Assembly: GCF_901933205.1 (NCBI RefSeq)
Contig: NC_044590.1
Span: forward strand, 11,497,501-11,561,500
DNA from: Camarhynchus parvulus
Lineage: Eukaryota; Chordata; Aves; Passeriformes; Thraupidae
DNA length: 64,000 nucleotides
Direction of reading: 5' to 3'
Shown: positions 33,701 through 46,190 of the stretch, in pieces
How the letters are laid out: each line of letters opens with the position of its first letter
Numbering within the stretch: position 1 is the first letter of the stretch
The notes under the pieces: generated by a model
Told to the model about the DNA's origin: nothing
What the model saw: only the letters and a program-made list of their open reading frames with translations
Database searches by the model: none
Program-made: the position numbers and the translations under genes

Positions 33701-34995
33701 AACTCGACAGGATCTGCTTGGCACCATTTCCTTTAAAGGCAGAATTACCCAGTGTCACACTGATTTATAGGCTAAAAACTGTAATAGCTTCCTCTGGGGG
33801 GTTCAAATCAGTCCCCAAACCTTCAGTTTGCTGACTGCAGGACTGGCTTGGATTGGTCACACACACTCCCCAGCAGCTGTCAGGCTGCTGTTGTCTCTAC
33901 CACCAGTTCCTGTGCATGGAATAAGGGTAATTTCTCCAATATTTGATAAAACCCTTGAGATTCAAGTGCTATTTTTTTCGTGGAGACTTTTCATAAGCTT
34001 GGTGTGCACAGGCAAAGTTTTTCATCTCTTTGCAGAGTTTGCTGCTTGCCATATTTAACTCAATACCACACACAACTCACCCAGGTCAGCCTTTCAGGGG
34101 TGCAATCTGCAAGGAGCTAAAGCACCAACTTGAAATAAAAGTAGTGTGAAACAATACAGAGGAGAAAAAAGCAAGGAATTGAACAAAGTAAGTGTCCTTG
34201 TAATGCCACAAAATTATAGTCCCACTCTTCAGTCTTTGTTTCCTTTTGTATCCCTGCTCCAGGGGAGAGTGGAGGGAAAGAAAATAATTGAATAAGTGTC
34301 CTTCCTTAGATGCTTGCAGCACAACAAAAAGCTCTGCTTTGATGGCTCTGTTCACCCACGTGCAGCCCAGCTCTTTCAGACCCTTCAGTCTGTGCTGGCA
34401 CTACACAAATGACTCAGGCTCACTCCTGGTGTAAAAGCCCCAGCTCAGGTTACAGATTAATGTGTACCTTGCTGCTCTGGAGCTCCTGGAAGGCACCACA
34501 TAAACCCAGGGAGAGGATCCAGGCTCAGGCAGGTGAAGAACTCCCCTTTCAGTCAATGCAAAGCTAATCATTTCCCTAAGAAGCAATGGCACTTGAAATG
34601 TTTCTTGACATTTTCATTTTCTAGTTATACACAGACAAAGCCACCTCTTAAGAGCTACACAGAAAATGCATTCAGTACATCAGAGCCCATTTTATGCGTG
34701 GCATTTTGGCATTGCAGCAATCATTACACTTAAGGACAGACTGTAAAACAGCTTAATACCCCTCGTGTTCTCCATCCCCCACTCCCCACAGCCCTCCCAG
34801 TGCAGGACACATCCAGTGTTTGCTGCCCTAATGGGTCCCTCTGGGATGCTCATGGATTTCTCCGCAGCACAAAGTTGTTATTTCATCAGCAGAGCCCTCC
34901 CTTTGCCCTGGCTGGGGCTGTGCTGTGCCTGCCAGCTCCCTTTGCTGGGAGCCACCAAACCTCTGCCCTAATTGGAGGCCACTCTTTAATTAATT
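33701..34995. other. Unassigned intergenic sequence
   Basis: No recognised gene or mobile element between the two minisatellites. Confidence 0.35.
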
Positions 34996-35150
34996 CCTGC
35001 CCAGTTCTTCTGCCCCTCTCTTCAGTCCCTGCCCAGCTCTTCTGCCACCCTTCAACCCCTGCCCAGCTCTTCTGCCACTTTGTCCAATCCCTGCCCAGCT
35101 TTTCTGCCCCTCTTCAGTCCCTGCCCAGCTCTTCTGCCACTTTGTCCCAA
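34996..35150. repeat. 30-32-bp minisatellite, five copies
   Basis: 'cctgcccagctcttctgcc' begins at 34996, 35028, 35058, 35090 and 35120 (spacings 32, 30, 32, 30), each followed by variable 'cctcttcagtc' or 'actttgtcc' tails. The alternation of two unit lengths suggests a ~62-bp higher-order unit. Confidence 0.85.
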
Positions 35151-37477
35151 TTTGTTTCCCTGGGAGGGAACACTTCTGCCTTGTCCTCCACGAGCATTAT
35201 TCCCTCAGTGGGCTGACACAAAGTCTATCACATGATGCATTGGCCTCCAGCTCTGCTCCTCTCTTTATATGCTTTAATAATTCTATATTAGGGAGAAGTG
35301 ACAATATAATCCTTGGTCCAATTTTACCATGGCCATATTTGAAATTCAGTAAAGGTTTTTAAAGTGCTTGTCCAGCATTTTAAAGACCAAAACACAACAC
35401 TTGCTCTTAATAGCAGCTGTTAAATCTAATTTGTGGCTGATTGACACAGAACTAAATGAATTAAAATCAGAATATGAAGTGAGTTAGTCAAGTGTTGGCA
35501 TGTCAGGAAGTTTTGTGGAGCTTTTGCTTTATGATTTATTTAAAATTTTGACTATCAGCTTGCACAATTCTTGCAAAAGGGAAACATTTCAGAAAACTGG
35601 TCGTACCTCCATGCAAAACATTGAGATTCTTGAATTATAACACATTCCTGACCTTTTCTTAACCAATTTAGCACACCATTGTGGGCACCTCTGCAGCACA
35701 AGCAGCCAGACCTGCTGAGAACGTGGCTTGCAGTCCCCAGAGCTTTAGAGTTCTTTAAACACAGCCACAGCACCTGCACATGAAATCCCACCTGCAGCCA
35801 CAGACCCAGCAGCACCACATCCCTTCAAGGTACCAAACAAGCATCAAGAGGAGCTAGAGCTTTTCTCCCAGTTCCTAGAATGTTCCACCCCATTCCCAGG
35901 ACAAATACCTTTATGCAATGTATATTCAGTCAACTTTAGAGATAATTCAAAAGCAGCAGAGTTTTGAGTGCCAAAACTCAAGGTAGGCTGTTCCTTAGGT
36001 GGATTATTCACCATCACTCCTTACAGAGAGTCACAGAATTTGTCATCCCTGACATGTTAATCCAGGTAAGTCATCAAGATCTCTTCTATGATTTATGCCA
36101 TTTCTGTATTGGTCCTATTTGGCACTTTTGGGTCGGTTTTCCACGAGGACATTGTCCACCAAAGAATAGATCCCTCCCCATTCTCCCCTCAAAGCAAGTG
36201 TGCACCACAAACAGTCAGCAGTCCTTGGTGCTACTTAGATCCCCTAAACAAGGGTCATAAGCCTTTAAACCCAACCACCACCTCCAATTTAAACCCTGCT
36301 GTACACTAAAATATGGATCAGCAAGAAAGAATTAGCCATTGAATAAATTTTAGAAGGAAACACAAAACTGAAGAGCTACAAGAAAAAATAGAAGGTAGTA
36401 CGGACAGAGCTGAGAAATAACTGGTCACAGAAGTGCAAGGCTTAAATTGTCTCATTAATGCTTTATAAAAAATAAATAAGGACAATCAGGATCCCCTTGG
36501 TGGCCTGAAGATGTGCACTTCAGAGTGCAGGGAGCACAAGCATCTTAGCAGCAGCAGCTGCTGTAATCTGTGTTACACTGAAAACATGAACGCTGCTCCT
36601 GGGCTGCACTTCTCATCAACCTGCAATTTGGAGAGGTGGCCCAGATTTAATACAGGCCTGGGAGATTACTGAGCACATCCTGGATCATCTGTAATAAAGG
36701 AAGCTGCTGCTATGCCTTGCTTCTCCCTGTAGTGATTATAAAACAGCACATAATCTCACTGTTGGGGGGCAGGGATCTGCTCAGTTCTCAATCAGGGGAT
36801 TTTTCTCAGATTTCTGAAGGGGGAATGTGGCAACAACAGCAGGTTTGTACCATTCTTCCCTATTTAGGAGTGTTCAAGGAATGACTTGAAGAAAAAAAAA
36901 AAACAAACCACTAAGTGTTTAAATTAAAAAAAAAAAACTTTCCCCAAGGCAAAACATCCCATTTTGAGGTTCAGAATTCCTCCTACAGCTCAAATGATCA
37001 GCATGAAACGTTCATCCTGCAATACAAAAAGAGGGAAGTTGTGCCAAGTGCACATTTTCCTGAAAAACAGATTCAGACAACACTGTGCCTCCTCCTGCTC
37101 CTCCACACTCCCAACCAGTGCTCCTTCATACAGAGAGCCAGGGCTTGGATGTGCAGGACAACAGCTCTGGATACAAACATAACATTTACACAAGTGTTTT
37201 ATATTAGATCAGGGACACTCGATCCAACTGTAATGCAACAAGGAATGGCACAAAGAGGCCACCCTTGGAGCAAGCTGGGGTGGGCAGCATTTAAAACTGA
37301 CCCTGGTATCAATGAGCACCATGGCATCCACTGCGAGAGCCCAGGGGAGACACTGCATCCATGGGGAAATGCACTTTAGAATCCTCCTCTCTAACTTCAG
37401 CTGGCAAAGCCCTCCACTCAAACACACAGAGCTTGCCCAAAAACTCAAGACAAACCAGCTGTCCTCAGCAGCCAGAG
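35151..37477. other. Unassigned intergenic sequence
   Basis: No gene recognised. 35260-35560 is AT-rich, free of recognised repeats and contains TTTAATAATT, AATTAAAAT and similar cores. A-runs lie at 36891-36903 and 36926-36938. Confidence 0.3.
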
Positions 37478-37920
37478 CAGAACAGAATGACCAGGTTGGG
37501 AGACACCTTCAAGATCATCGAGTCCAACCCAGCCCCAACCCCTCAACTGAACCCTGGCACCCAGTGCCACATCCAGGCTTTGTTAAACACACCCAGGGAT
37601 GGGGACTCCACCACCTCCCTGGGCAGAACATTCCAGAACTTTATCACCCTTTCCATGAAAAACTTTTTCCCAATCTCCAACCTGTATTTCCCTTGGGGCA
37701 GCTTGAGGCTGTGTGCTCTGGCTGTGTCAGTGCTGCTGGAGAAAGAGCCCAGCCCCAGGTGAGCACAGGCACCTTTCAGGAGCTGCAGAGAGTGATGGGG
37801 GCAGCCCTGAGTCTCCTTTTCTCCAGGCTGAGCACCCCCAGCTCCCTCAGGGGTTCCTCTCAGGGTTTGTGCTCCCTGCCCCTCAGAGGTGCTGGTGCCA
37901 GGCAGGTCACACCAGCTCAT
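37478..37920 (-). mobile_element. CR1 LINE 3' fragment (~440 bp)
   Basis: Longest minus-oriented CR1 piece: 'caccttcaagatcatcgagt', 'gggatggggactccaccacc', 'ttccatgaaaaactttttcc', 'agcttgaggctgtgtgctct', 'ctccttttctccaggctgag', and 'cagctccctcaggggttcct'. The frames 37312-38028 (+) and 37543-37920 (-) are CR1-derived and not genes. This subfamily's tail (aagatcatcgagtcc) differs from that of the other copies. Confidence 0.9.
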
Positions 37921-40900
37921 TTATTTCCTGTCTCCCATCCCCACTTGGGTTTCCTTCCTTCCTCTTCCACCTCATTTCACAACACAACATTGCAGCACCC
38001 TGCTCCCAACCCCAGCCCCCTGCTCTGAGGCCAGCTCCACGTTCTCCCACTGTCAGCACCAGGGCATATGTGCTCCTCAGCTTCCTCAAGTGTGCTATTC
38101 TGAGCCCTGCTAAGAAAAATCTATGGCTTTACACCCTGCCTGAGCCTCAGCAGCAATCACTAACACTCCACATTTTCAAATTTAATCTCATTTCTGATTA
38201 AACTCTCCTCTCTGCCATTTGTAATCTCGCTTGGCGGTGTGCTTTGTGCAGCTCAGTATAAATATGTGCTTTAGAATTAAACTGGTTCAGCAATTTTGAC
38301 AATGATTTCTTGGAAATTAAGCTGAGACAATTTGTTTGGTTGAAGTGGAATAATTTGAAACACATGACAGAAAGGCTATAAAGTACTTTGTAGTGTAGCA
38401 CACTCATAAATATCAGCAATTCACATCTCATTTATGCCTGGTTGGAGGGGGTGTTAGGCAGAGCATGGTGACAATGTGGTATCCTCTGACCAAATGCAGA
38501 AACAACATTTCTGCTTAAACTATCAACTGCAAAGCAAAACACCACACAGAGGTGACAAATATCCCAAGGAATAATCTGATTCATAATAAAAATTTAAAAC
38601 AGGGAAGGGCTCTAAAGGCAGGGTGAGTATCAAGAACAATGACCCCAAGCTCAAGTTATCCCATTGCTCAACACAAGGCCATTGGACCAGCTGAAAAATA
38701 ACTTCTTTTACAGCAGGCTGAAAACTTCAGGAACTTTCCTCCAGCCACCCCAAATCCATGGCAGCAGGAGGAGACACAAACGGCCCCAGAGCTCCTCCTG
38801 CCCCCAAAGCCCAGCTCTGACACACATCAGGGCTCTGGGGAGCTCTGAGGCAGAGCTCTGCCTCATCCCTCACCAGGGACTACCATACCAGAGTCCTCAA
38901 GAGACTCCTCAGCCTGGGAACATAAAGATTTCATCACTCCTGTGGGAAATATTACACACATCATTAAATTGAAGGAAAATTCTTGCCAAATAACATCTTC
39001 CCAAGTCCTCCATGCCTCTCTTTGTGTGATATTTGTGGTAACTACTTCCTCAATTTCATGACTGCTTAGTTTTATAGCAGCTTCTTCAGTCACTCCACCT
39101 AATTTTAATTCTTAAGCAGTTTAGCAAATGTTATTTTTGCTCCAAAACACTTTCCTCCACTCTTCTTCCTCACACACTTTTAAACTCCCATTCTGTCTTC
39201 TCCCTTAAATTCTTCTGTTCCTCAGCCCTTAAGAATCTCCTTGTTCTGTTTCTTCTTCACAGCCTACTTTATTCCTACATGTTCTCAGTCACCCCCAGAC
39301 ATTTCTCTGGTGGCCTGACCCTGCCACATCCTGACTCATCTCAGAATAAACAAACAATTCTCCCCACCTCAGCATTCACTCAGATACACCCTGCAAAGTT
39401 CACAACACCCTGACAGACATCACTCCTCCACAGTACTCCAGAGCTCACCACCAAATGTTTAATATCCACTTCCAATAACCATCACTCAGCTGAGATTAAT
39501 TCCCAATTAACACAGCAGGGGCAGATAATTATCTCAGGGCCTAAGGAATGGATGGGTGGATAGACAGAGGGTGTGTGCCATGGAAGGTGGAAGAGGAGGA
39601 GAAGGATGATGGGCCAGAGGAGGTGCCCTCACTCTTCTGCAAGCTGCCAACAGCTTCACCTGGAAGGTTAAATGTCCAAAGCAATCTCAGCAAACACTCC
39701 CACTGCCTTTTCTGAGTGCTGACATATGTGTGGCTCCCTGCTCTCCAAATGAATCAGCAGCACTCGTGGGGAAAGGAGGGAAAGAAATATAGGGCAAGAG
39801 CTGAGCATTCAGTGCAGCAGATGGAGACAACAATGATCCATCCCCCGGAGCAGCTAGCAGAAAACCAACATATTCCCTGGGTGCTGATCCCAAAGGCCCT
39901 CCTCCTCCTCCCCAGCCTCCTGGCAGCTTCCCCAGCTGAGCACACAGGGCAATATATTCAATATTCTCCCCTGGTCCCACAGGCATCCCCTCCCACTCAT
40001 CTGCAGCTCTCATGCCAAGGTGGTCTGCTCAGCAAAAACCAGGCAAGCCCAGGAATCCTCAGCATTGCTTGCCAGGGCTTCAAACTGGAGGAAATCCTCA
40101 GATCTGCTGTAAATAGTTCTTTTAAAATGTTTCCAAAGTGCCACTGGCCTTTGGAAACCAAACTATTAATGCCATTAGAGCAGGGGTCTTTTCCCTGTGT
40201 CATTTGAGGCTGAGCTCCCATCCCTAAAGAGCCTCAGAAAACTAAAGAAAAGGTGCATCCCTAATGATTATTGAAACACTCAGATTTTTACTCTCCACTT
40301 ATCTCTGCTCTGGTGGTCTACTGATCTAGATATTTAATAATCTCTTCTAGCACAGCCAAATTGCAGTTTTTCTCCCCATAATTAATCCAAGGTGCTGCTG
40401 GACTAAGTAAAACAAAGGGACTAATTTAATCCTAGCTGAAATTCCTCCAAAATTAGTAATAGCATACTTACAACATTATTGAACCATTATTTTTATCACC
40501 TTTTTCCCATTTTTTTTTTCTTTCAGAGCTACTGAAGGGCTTCTTCATTAGCTTTTAACGAGATATATACAGTAAACAAATCTTGGATTTTTGCTGTGGT
40601 AACCATTTCCTTGGATAGTTCAGACAAAGTAAATTTACTTGAAATTAAATTGAAATTAAATTTAGTTGAAACCCATTCTGGGCTACCTGAGCTGGTATAA
40701 AGCCCAATTATAATCCCCACACACCTTCACACAGTTCAACCAGCCATCTTTTACAAACACACCTCCAAAGCCCCCCTGTTCAACCTCATATTCTCCAGGC
40801 ACGAGGAAATATTTTCCCAACTCTGAAGCAGCAGGAGAGACCATGGCAGGGCCAATGTGCTAAGGAACGTGTAGGAGGCAGCAATAACAAACTGACACCA

Positions 40901-41996
40901 AGAAATAAGGCTGGAGCTGGAACAAATGGAGCTCTGAGGAGAAGTTTGGGGGGTTTCTCTCTGATCTAACGTGCCACCCCACCCACCACCAGACCTAGAT
41001 ATGCCTCCCCATCCCTGTGGCATGACCAAGCCACCCTGTGCAAAAGGGGATTGAATCTGGGTTAGCAGAGCTCTGCTGAAAAGTGCTTTTATTCTTCAGC
41101 AAGCCCTCATTTCCAGCTGGCAGAAACTATCCAGGATGAAGCTAGTTTCTGTATTGTTATTATCCAGCAGCCTTTTCTCACCAGACATCCTGAATGTTCA
41201 AGTGGGGCAAAACATTTACTGGGGCCTGAGTGAATACACTAAATTATGGCTTACCTAACAGCACCACCTCCTTCTAGCTTTCCAGCATCAGGCCAGATCT
41301 CTGTAATTTAGCAACAACACCTCATCTGAGGCTGGAAAAGCCTTCAGCTGGCTGAGCAGAGGCAGCAAATAAAGAGCAGCAAGGCTGCAAACATAACTAA
41401 GTTGGGACTGAATCAGAAAGGCTGGGTAGACTTTTGCTCTCCAAAACTCAGAGGTGCACACTGCAGACTTAAACAGACTACATTTGAATTTGCTTTTCTA
41501 CATCCAATCTAGCAGCAGAGGGAATTGCCTTAACTCAGGCACTCATTAGGCCGTGCCTGCTTTAGTCACACAAAACACGTCACCCCTTTAGGAAATGGGC
41601 CGGCTGGCTTGTTCACTTGTTGTTATTTTAAAACAGATCAAATAATCTCAGCATCTCTCTGAGTCCCAAATCTACAGAGCACAATGAACAGAGCTGGGTT
41701 CTGAGAAATGTGAACTAGTTTAGTGTCTTGTTTCCCTTTCCCTGTACAATGGGATCTGAGGTTCAGTTTCTTTTTGGGTTTCACTTGATTTTTCACTGTT
41801 TACTCCTACACAAACACCAGCATCAGCTCAGGATTGGGAACACGCTTAAGAACACGTCCCAAATCCTCATTTTGGTGCTCACATCCTGAACTTAGATCCA
41901 GTGTGGCACTGCCATGAGGCGCAGCAGTGCTGCAGATCACACAGCAGCCAAAGCTGCGTTTCCACCTGACACCAAACCCTAGGTGCAGCTACACCC
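37921..41996. other. Unassigned intergenic sequence (~4 kb)
   Basis: No exon or recognised transposon. 38200-38440 is AT-rich with no recognised repeat and looks like a possible conserved non-coding element. 39100-39480 is strongly pyrimidine-rich on the plus strand. Confidence 0.3.
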
Positions 41997-42355
41997 TGTG
42001 GTGTTGTGAGCTCCCCAGGACGAGGTGAGAGATGAGAATCTGACTCCATCTTCTCAGAAGGCTGATTTATTATTTTATTATATTAAAAAAAATCCATACT
42101 AAAACTATACTAAAGGAAAGAGAAAGAATACACCAGAAGGCTTGAAAAGAATGATAATGAAAGCTCATGACTGACTCTTCAGAGTCCAGCACAGCTGGCT
42201 GTGATTGGCCATTAATTAAAAACAATTCACATCTTTGGATAAACAATCTCCAGACCACATCCCAGAGCAGCAAAACGTGGAGGAGCTGAGGCTTCTCATC
42301 TTCCCAGGAGAAGAAATTCTGGTTAAGGGATTTTTCAGAAAATATCACAGTGACA
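41997..42355 (-). mobile_element. Solo LTR, seven-copy family (copy F)
   Basis: Starts TGTGGTGTTG, ends GTGACA, with flanks acaccc (41991-41996) and acatcc (42356-42361) that match at 5 of 6 bases. It has a deletion relative to copies C and E between 'cagcaaaacgtggagga' and 'gcttctcatcttcccaggag', losing the 'gcaaatgagataat' block. Confidence 0.87.
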
Positions 42356-45078
42356 ACATCCCACCTCAGGGACTGGAGCCCCAACACTTCCAGATCCTCC
42401 ATGCAACTCAAACCCCTCTCCCATTGTGTTCAATCAGAGGAGAATCAAGGATGTTCTGACAGCAAAGTGAGTTAAGTACCTCGGTTCCCCCATCTGACAA
42501 AATTCCCTCTCTGTCTGAGTGCAGAACTCCTGTTTACCCATTGATTTTTAAATAACATTTCCCACCCTGGATGCACAGAATGGCTCCCAGTAAATCTTCT
42601 TGCTGATGCCTTCCTGAGGCAGCCAACAGCCTGAACCAGCAGCACTACCAGGGGCTGTGACCTTCCCCATCCATCTTAATTAGGTATTAACTTCAAAAGG
42701 CTTTTTGCTACACAGCTCCTGCCAGCATCAAACAAAAAAAAGACAAACACCAGCCTTGAGTCGTCAAAAATGTAATTACAGGGTCTCTTGGAGAGGTGGC
42801 CCTGCCTGCTTCTCTGGTTTTCACTCCAGAAATTTATAGCAGGGAAACAGCACTTTAGCAATACTTAGACGAGCCCTCCAATGAGAAAATACACCAAGAG
42901 ATACTTGCACAAAGTACAGCTTTATCTATCTCAACAGCCCTACCAGGAGCACTCACGTGGCTTATTTAGTGCTCTCCCACCTGGATTTTCTGATGTTTTC
43001 TACCTGGCCCATTTTTTCAGCACAGGTATGGACCTGTTGGCACCCATCAATCCATTTAATTCCACAGCCTGGGGTGCAACCAAGGCTCCAGGAGAGAATG
43101 GGTTATCAGATACAGTCACAAGGCTCTCCAGAGCACATTACTGCATTTTCCAGAGGAGTTTCTCATGCAGTCCCTGCACCTCACACACCAGAAGGGCAAA
43201 GTGGCAGCAGTTGCCAAAATGTAGCGAGGAGCTCCTGCCAAAGGTACCTCAATCCACATATGAAGTAATTCATTTACCTTGCATTCTGCCTTAGGGAAGC
43301 TGTGCCAATAACTAATTTTAAAAAAATAATTAAGTTGAAAAAAAAAAATCCTAAGCATGCTCTGCAAATATGGTTTAGCTCACCCACAAACTGCTGTGAC
43401 AATATCAAAGTCCTGCTCCTGCAGACTTAAAAAACCCAATAAAACAAACCACAGAATGGTAACCCTGAAAAATCAGGGCTGGGAAGTTTTCTCCTAATAC
43501 ACCACACCTGATCCAGGAGCAGATCAAAGTGCAGCCATAGGGAGCCAGAGCAGAACGAACTCCCCAGGAAAAATCTCAGCATTTATGGCTGTTCAGAGGC
43601 AGCATTTTGATAAGGGGATGTTTGGAGATGGGAATAACCAGTTGAACATTGTTATTCCTGTGCTCCTTTTTGCCTTGATGGGGCATAAGAGATGAACACA
43701 CAAGTCTTTTTCCAGCCCATCCAGCCCAACAGCTCACCAGGGGATTCTCCCCAGCACTGATATTTTTCTGATGTATATTTCTGTCTGATGTAATAACTCC
43801 TGCTTCTCTTTCCACGAGCTCCTTGGATCTGAACAGTGATTGAAGCACCAAGGACAGTGTTAGCAGTTTTCCTGTTGTAAGGACAAAGCTAAACAACCAC
43901 ATTTAGCAAGAACTCCCTATTTGGATTGCATCTGCATCCCTCTACCTTTTACCCAGAGAAATCCAAGCATTCCTACAGCAGTGCTGAATAAAACAATTGT
44001 TTTCTGACAGAGTTGAGGCAGCACCATGTGCTGAACACTGACATTCATGTCCACAACTGAGAAATTGCTCTGCTCCGCAGAGAAGCATTCAGGACTAAAA
44101 CTTCCAAATTGAACATAGCCTTGCTTTAAATCTATTCATTTTTTTCTATGCTAATACATTGACCAAAGTTGTTTATATTACGTGGAGCAGAGATTACAAT
44201 GCGAGTCACAAAAAATCCTCATTTTTCTTTCACCTGAGGAGTTCAGGAAGCAAGCTGATGTCACATGAACAGCAATAAAAGCATCAGAACCAGGCAATTC
44301 ATCATTGCAGCAAAGCGTTAAATAACAAGCTTCCCCCATGCCTGTTTTCTCCTCTTTTAATTTTAAAAAAATTCTTGCTACTTTGAGTTATTTTGAAGTT
44401 GTGTCTGTTTATTCTTCTGCCAAGTTGTTGAAATACTTTTCGCAGACAACAAAAGGAAACAAATTATTTCACAGAACACAGAATAAGAGCATTTAATGTT
44501 ATAGTGAGAGCCAAATCAACTGGTCCTATAATAAATCTTTAATCCCCTGAAGATGTTCTCTTACATTGAAGCAAGGCAGGAACAGAGCTGCAGTCACTGA
44601 GCTGACAGTGCAGCAGCAGAACCACTCGTGTCTGACACAATGACCGCACTCCTTGCTCCAAAGGGGCAAAATAAACCGGATTGGAGTGGCAGGAACATCA
44701 CCTGCACCATCAGGTGCCACAAGGGTAAGAGCACTCACTGCCCAAGGCCCCTGTGGAGCAGCATTAGGGGGATCACAGGCATTCCAAAGCCTTGCAGTGA
44801 GGAAGGGCAGGGCTCAAGGGCTGTGTGAATACACTAAACGTGCATCACTCTGTGTGTTCTGTCCTGAGGAAGTGGCCCCCAGCACAGAGGGCACAGCTGC
44901 CATCAACAAACAAAGTTATTTAAACCTTCCCTTTGCCTCTCAGAGGCAAAAGAGTCCTCCAGTGTGAGCGCTTGCTCCTCTCAGTGCTTTGATCATCAGT
45001 TAAAAACTTTTTCCCATTATTCTCCATTTCTCCCTTGTCCTGCAGTGCCCTTCAGGAGCCAAGTGCTGCTTCACCCCT
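42356..45078. other. Unassigned intergenic sequence
   Basis: No gene or mobile element recognised. Frames at 42881-43294 (+) and 43576-43902 (-) have no domain or splice support. 44090-44340 is AT-rich and repeat-free by eye. Confidence 0.3.
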
Positions 45079-45689
45079 TGTAGGAGCATCAGGGGTGGGA
45101 CAGTCAGGACAGACGGACACGCGAGATCTCTGCAGCCAGGGCTGGAACTTGGGGTTTATTGCAAAGGGCCTGGGGGCAGGGCCCTGCTGGGAGCTGCCAG
45201 CCACAGCTCAGAGCAGGCCCCAGAAAAATAAAGAGAGTGGGAAAGAGGATGAGAGAGAGAGAGAGGATGAGAGGATAAGAGAGTGAAGTTCCCATTACAA
45301 TACCATAAATCATCTTCTGTGTTGAATATTCTCATTCTCACTAACCAATCTAGTACAAGATACAAATCCTACAGCATTTCCATACAGCCTATAAGAATCA
45401 TTACATTACCATACTGTGTTACATTTTAAACCCTAAAAACTCCTCTTTGGGCCCCTTCTGCCAAGCTGTAGGGGCTGCTCTGGCCCTTGGGCCTGTCTGC
45501 AAGCAGAGGGTGTTGTTCCATCAGAAGGGGATCACCTTCAGTGGCCACACCATTGTTTTCCAGTTGTTCAGTAGCTGAGGCATCTCAAAGCTTGCTTTCA
45601 TTTCAATCTCACTTATAGTTTCCATATTCTCAAAATCTTTTGCCAGACAATCATATTGGTAAGGCTTTCCTGTTTCATCTTCCCCAACA
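45079..45689 (-). mobile_element. Solo LTR, 611 bp, ERVK-type target duplication
   Basis: Plus-strand ends are TGTAGGAGCATCAGGGGTGG and ..TTCCCCAACA, flanked by a perfect 6-bp duplication acccct (45073-45078 and 45690-45695). The minus strand carries GCAATAAACCCC near 45155-45166 and a second AATAAA-type signal's reverse nearby, placing the polyadenylation region close to the LTR's 3' end and fixing minus orientation. It contains a (GA)-rich stretch at 45240-45285. No internal viral sequence remains. Class II (ERVK-like) assignment rests only on the 6-bp duplication. Confidence 0.88.
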
Positions 45690-45931
45690 ACCCCTCACCT
45701 GGTGCTGTCTGCAGACAAACCCCAAGTGCCTCAGCATGTGGCACCTGGAGCTGCCAGCCCTCCCTCCCTGTGTGTCATGGCCCAGCTTCTCTTGGGCCTT
45801 ACAGACCCCAAAAGTTGGCTCCAAAAAGGCTCTTGGTGTGTCAGGAAAGGTTTTATGTCCATGTCTCTGGGTAAGAAAATTTTGCCACACTGAGTTTAAA
45901 ATGCTTGTAGCCTTCAGAGGTGCTCAGAGAC

Positions 45932-46190
45932 AGAATCACAGAACCATGGGATAGTTTGGGTTGGAAGGGACCTTAAATCTCATACCATTCCACCCCTGCC
46001 ATGGCAGGGGCACCTCCCACTGTCCCAGGCTGCTCCCAGCCCTGTCCAGCCTGGCCTTGGGCACTGCCAGGGATCCAGGGGCAGCCACAGCTGCTCTGGG
46101 CACCCTGTGCCAGGGCCTGCCCACCTTCACAGGGAACAATTCCCCTTCTGTATATCCAAACTAAATTTCCCCTCTGTCAGGCCGAACAGG
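45932..46190 (-). mobile_element. CR1 LINE 3' fragment
   Basis: Minus-oriented: 'cagaatcacagaaccatggg', 'tttgggttggaagggacctt', 'ccaggctgctcccagccctg', 'gggatccaggggcagccaca', 'ttcacagggaacaattcccc'. It lies 240 bases to the right of the ERVK-type LTR and keeps the terminal repeat-like end. Confidence 0.9.

Noticed and set aside
33453..35150. CRISPR-like regular repeats
   Set aside because: Repeat units are contiguous without unique spacers and the genome is that of a vertebrate.
37312..38028. 238-codon plus-strand frame
   Set aside because: Most of it (37478-37920) is antisense CR1 sequence.
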